Source of the DNA: Prevotella sp.
GTDB lineage: Bacteria; Bacteroidota; Bacteroidia; Bacteroidales; Muribaculaceae
DNA: 64,000 nt
Assembly (NCBI GenBank): GCA_023666665.1
Contig: JAMPBN010000001.1
Span: 889,293 to 953,292, forward strand
Direction of reading: 5' to 3'
The notes beneath the pieces were generated by a model, which worked only from the letters and a program-made list of their open reading frames with translations, did not search any database and was not told the DNA's origin. Positions within the stretch are counted from its first letter, which is position 1. Each line of letters opens with the position of its first letter. Shown here in pieces: positions 63,412 through 64,000 of the stretch. Made by a program: the position numbers and the translations under genes.

Positions 63412-63593
63412 AATAGTTGAAATTTCTATATTAAGAACAACGCAAAAACTGTGCCAAAGGTTTATTTCAACAATTCCCCTGTGGGATTGATATTTCAGCG
63501 GAAATCGTTAACTTACAGTTCATAAACATACTGAATGTGGCTACAGAGCAAACAGAAAACGACGGCTTAATTTTTTATCTGCGAAAATTGTTG

Positions 63594-63601
63594 TAACTTT
63601 G
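63594..63601 (+). promoter_or_regulatory. -7 box of the small gene pair at 63630
   Basis: TAACTTTG about 28 bases before the ATG, with a T-rich stretch at the -33 position. Confidence 0.65.
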
Positions 63602-63629
63602 TAATCACTAAACAAAAGGAGACAACACT

Positions 63630-63788
63630 ATGGCAAGACCGATAAAAGAAACACCCGAACTTTATGGTAAGGACGCCGAGCGTTTTGCACAAATGATTTC
63701 GCAACGCTCTCCTGTTTCTTATGAGGAAAAGGAACGCGCCCATAAAGCATACGAAACGATTAAGTCCATCAGCAACTTTCAGTGGTGA
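63630..63788 (+). CDS. Small antitoxin-like protein
   Basis: A 52-residue protein (MARPIKETPELYGKDAERF...), one base upstream of a truncated GNAT gene. I recognise the opening block as that of small Bacteroidales proteins that commonly precede GNAT-type toxin genes, and an antitoxin role is inferred from that pairing. AAAGGAGAC (63615-63623) stands seven bases before the ATG, an unusually good Shine-Dalgarno for this window. It is charged and helical, without a visible DNA-binding motif. The stop TGA at 63786-63788 is followed one base later by the next ATG. Confidence 0.65.
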   Translation: MARPIKETPELYGKDAERFAQMISQRSPVSYEEKERAHKAYETIKSISNFQW

Positions 63789-63789
63789 A

Positions 63790-63957
63790 ATGGGCTTTTC
63801 AAAACTGACTCAAATTCAGCTATCTGCTGAAACAATTATCAAGCCGTTCAAATGCGCTGAACAAGATTTGAACGGCTTTCTTTTTGATGATGCCAAACAT
63901 TTTCAAAAAGGGCACAAGCCGAAATGTCGGTGCATGAAATTATGTAGTAAGTGTTAA
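63790..63957 (+). pseudogene. GNAT acetyltransferase toxin, truncated N-terminal remnant
   Basis: A 55-residue frame whose first ~40 residues (QLSAETIIKPFKCAEQDLNGFLFDDAKHFQK) match the start of the GNAT-type toxin family, normally ~160-190 residues. It then diverges (GHKPKCRCMKLCSKC) and stops before any acetyl-CoA-binding motif (Q/RxxGxG/A). The divergence suggests deletion or recombination, and a new promoter and gene start follow within ten bases. It pairs with the small gene upstream in the usual order. It is inactive as a toxin unless the sequence is wrong. Confidence 0.7.
63841..63885 (+). terminator. Terminator-like hairpin inside the GNAT remnant
   Basis: AAGCCGTTCAAAT (63841-63853) pairs perfectly with ATTTGAACGGCTT (63866-63878) around 12 bases and is followed by TCTTTTT. 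It could be a fortuitous product of the conserved coding region or a real attenuator. Confidence 0.45.
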
Positions 63958-63962
63958 ATTTG
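63955..63962 (+). promoter_or_regulatory. -7 box of the gene at the right edge
   Basis: TAAATTTG, four bases before the ATG at 63967. It overlaps the GNAT remnant's stop. Confidence 0.55.
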
Positions 63963-63966
63963 TGGG

Positions 63967-64000
63967 ATGAAACAGTCAGATATGATATGGATGTGCCTTC
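63967..64000 (+). CDS. Start of a gene running off the right edge
   Basis: An ATG followed by MKQSDMIWMCL and open to the window end. The -7 box four bases upstream supports it. Only 11 complete codons are visible, so neither product nor validity can be judged. Confidence 0.35.
   Translation, partial: MKQSDMIWMCL

Overview
The window comes from the chromosome of a Bacteroidota bacterium, most likely a gut Bacteroidales of the Muribaculaceae or a related family. Three things point there: promoters of the TTTG / ~20 bp / TAnnTTTG type in front of many genes, starts without a strong Shine-Dalgarno sequence, and many secreted proteins with Por-secretion-like C-terminal tails (consensus YDLxGRxxxxPxxGIxIxNGKKV). 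The placement below order level is inference.

Layout. 1-4.7 kb: the end of a Wzx flippase, a DNA glycosylase and a secreted GH36-like glycosidase. 4.8-17.4 kb: housekeeping genes, namely a Cu/Zn permease fused to a metal-binding domain, the SRP 4.5S RNA, thioredoxin, an RlmL-type methyltransferase, purD, a membrane protein, pdxB, an RluB-like pseudouridine synthase with an Asn-rich N terminus, asnS, a ZIP transporter, and bL25-pth-hslR. 17.4-22.3 kb: lptB and udk on the minus strand, tRNA-Thr(CGT), a YafQ-type toxin-antitoxin pair and ispD-recG. 22.3-27.6 kb: a secreted cluster of a frameshifted CotH protein, a GH29 alpha-L-fucosidase and a lectin-like surface protein. 27.6-32.3 kb: parA-parB-DUF5683-mltD and an outer-membrane barrel. 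32.3-35.8 kb, minus strand: rmuC, a divergent DXS-like enzyme and a small lipoprotein. 35.9-48.1 kb: five consecutive secreted proteins headed by a GH20 hexosaminidase. 48.1-57.2 kb, minus strand: seven tightly packed genes (hflX, DAHP synthase/chorismate mutase, tyrA, menA, holB, an AddB-like nuclease, hemW). 57.2-63.4 kb: an LD-carboxypeptidase, a His-rich CobW GTPase, an epimerase with a zinc-ribbon tail and clpB. 63.6-64 kb: a small antitoxin-like gene with a truncated GNAT toxin, and the start of another gene.

The secreted proteins look like one functional set. The GH36-like, GH20 and GH29 enzymes suit removal of Gal/GalNAc, GlcNAc and fucose from host glycans. Three copies of one ~130-residue carbohydrate-binding-like module occur in the GH36-like and GH20 enzymes, a different two-part module links the CotH protein to the fucosidase's neighbour, and eight of the nine proteins of this kind carry related C-terminal tails. 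No SusC/SusD pair is present, so this is not a classical polysaccharide utilisation locus.

Intergenic DNA is rich in small structured repeats: GGCGGAC-type hairpins, degenerate CTAACGCC/TTAACCC tracts, a 40-base perfect palindrome and a ~170-bp nested inverted-repeat element. No insertion sequence, prophage, CRISPR array or rRNA was seen. No gene-free stretch exceeds about 285 bases. The longest is 32250-32531, which holds a terminator and the inverted-repeat element.
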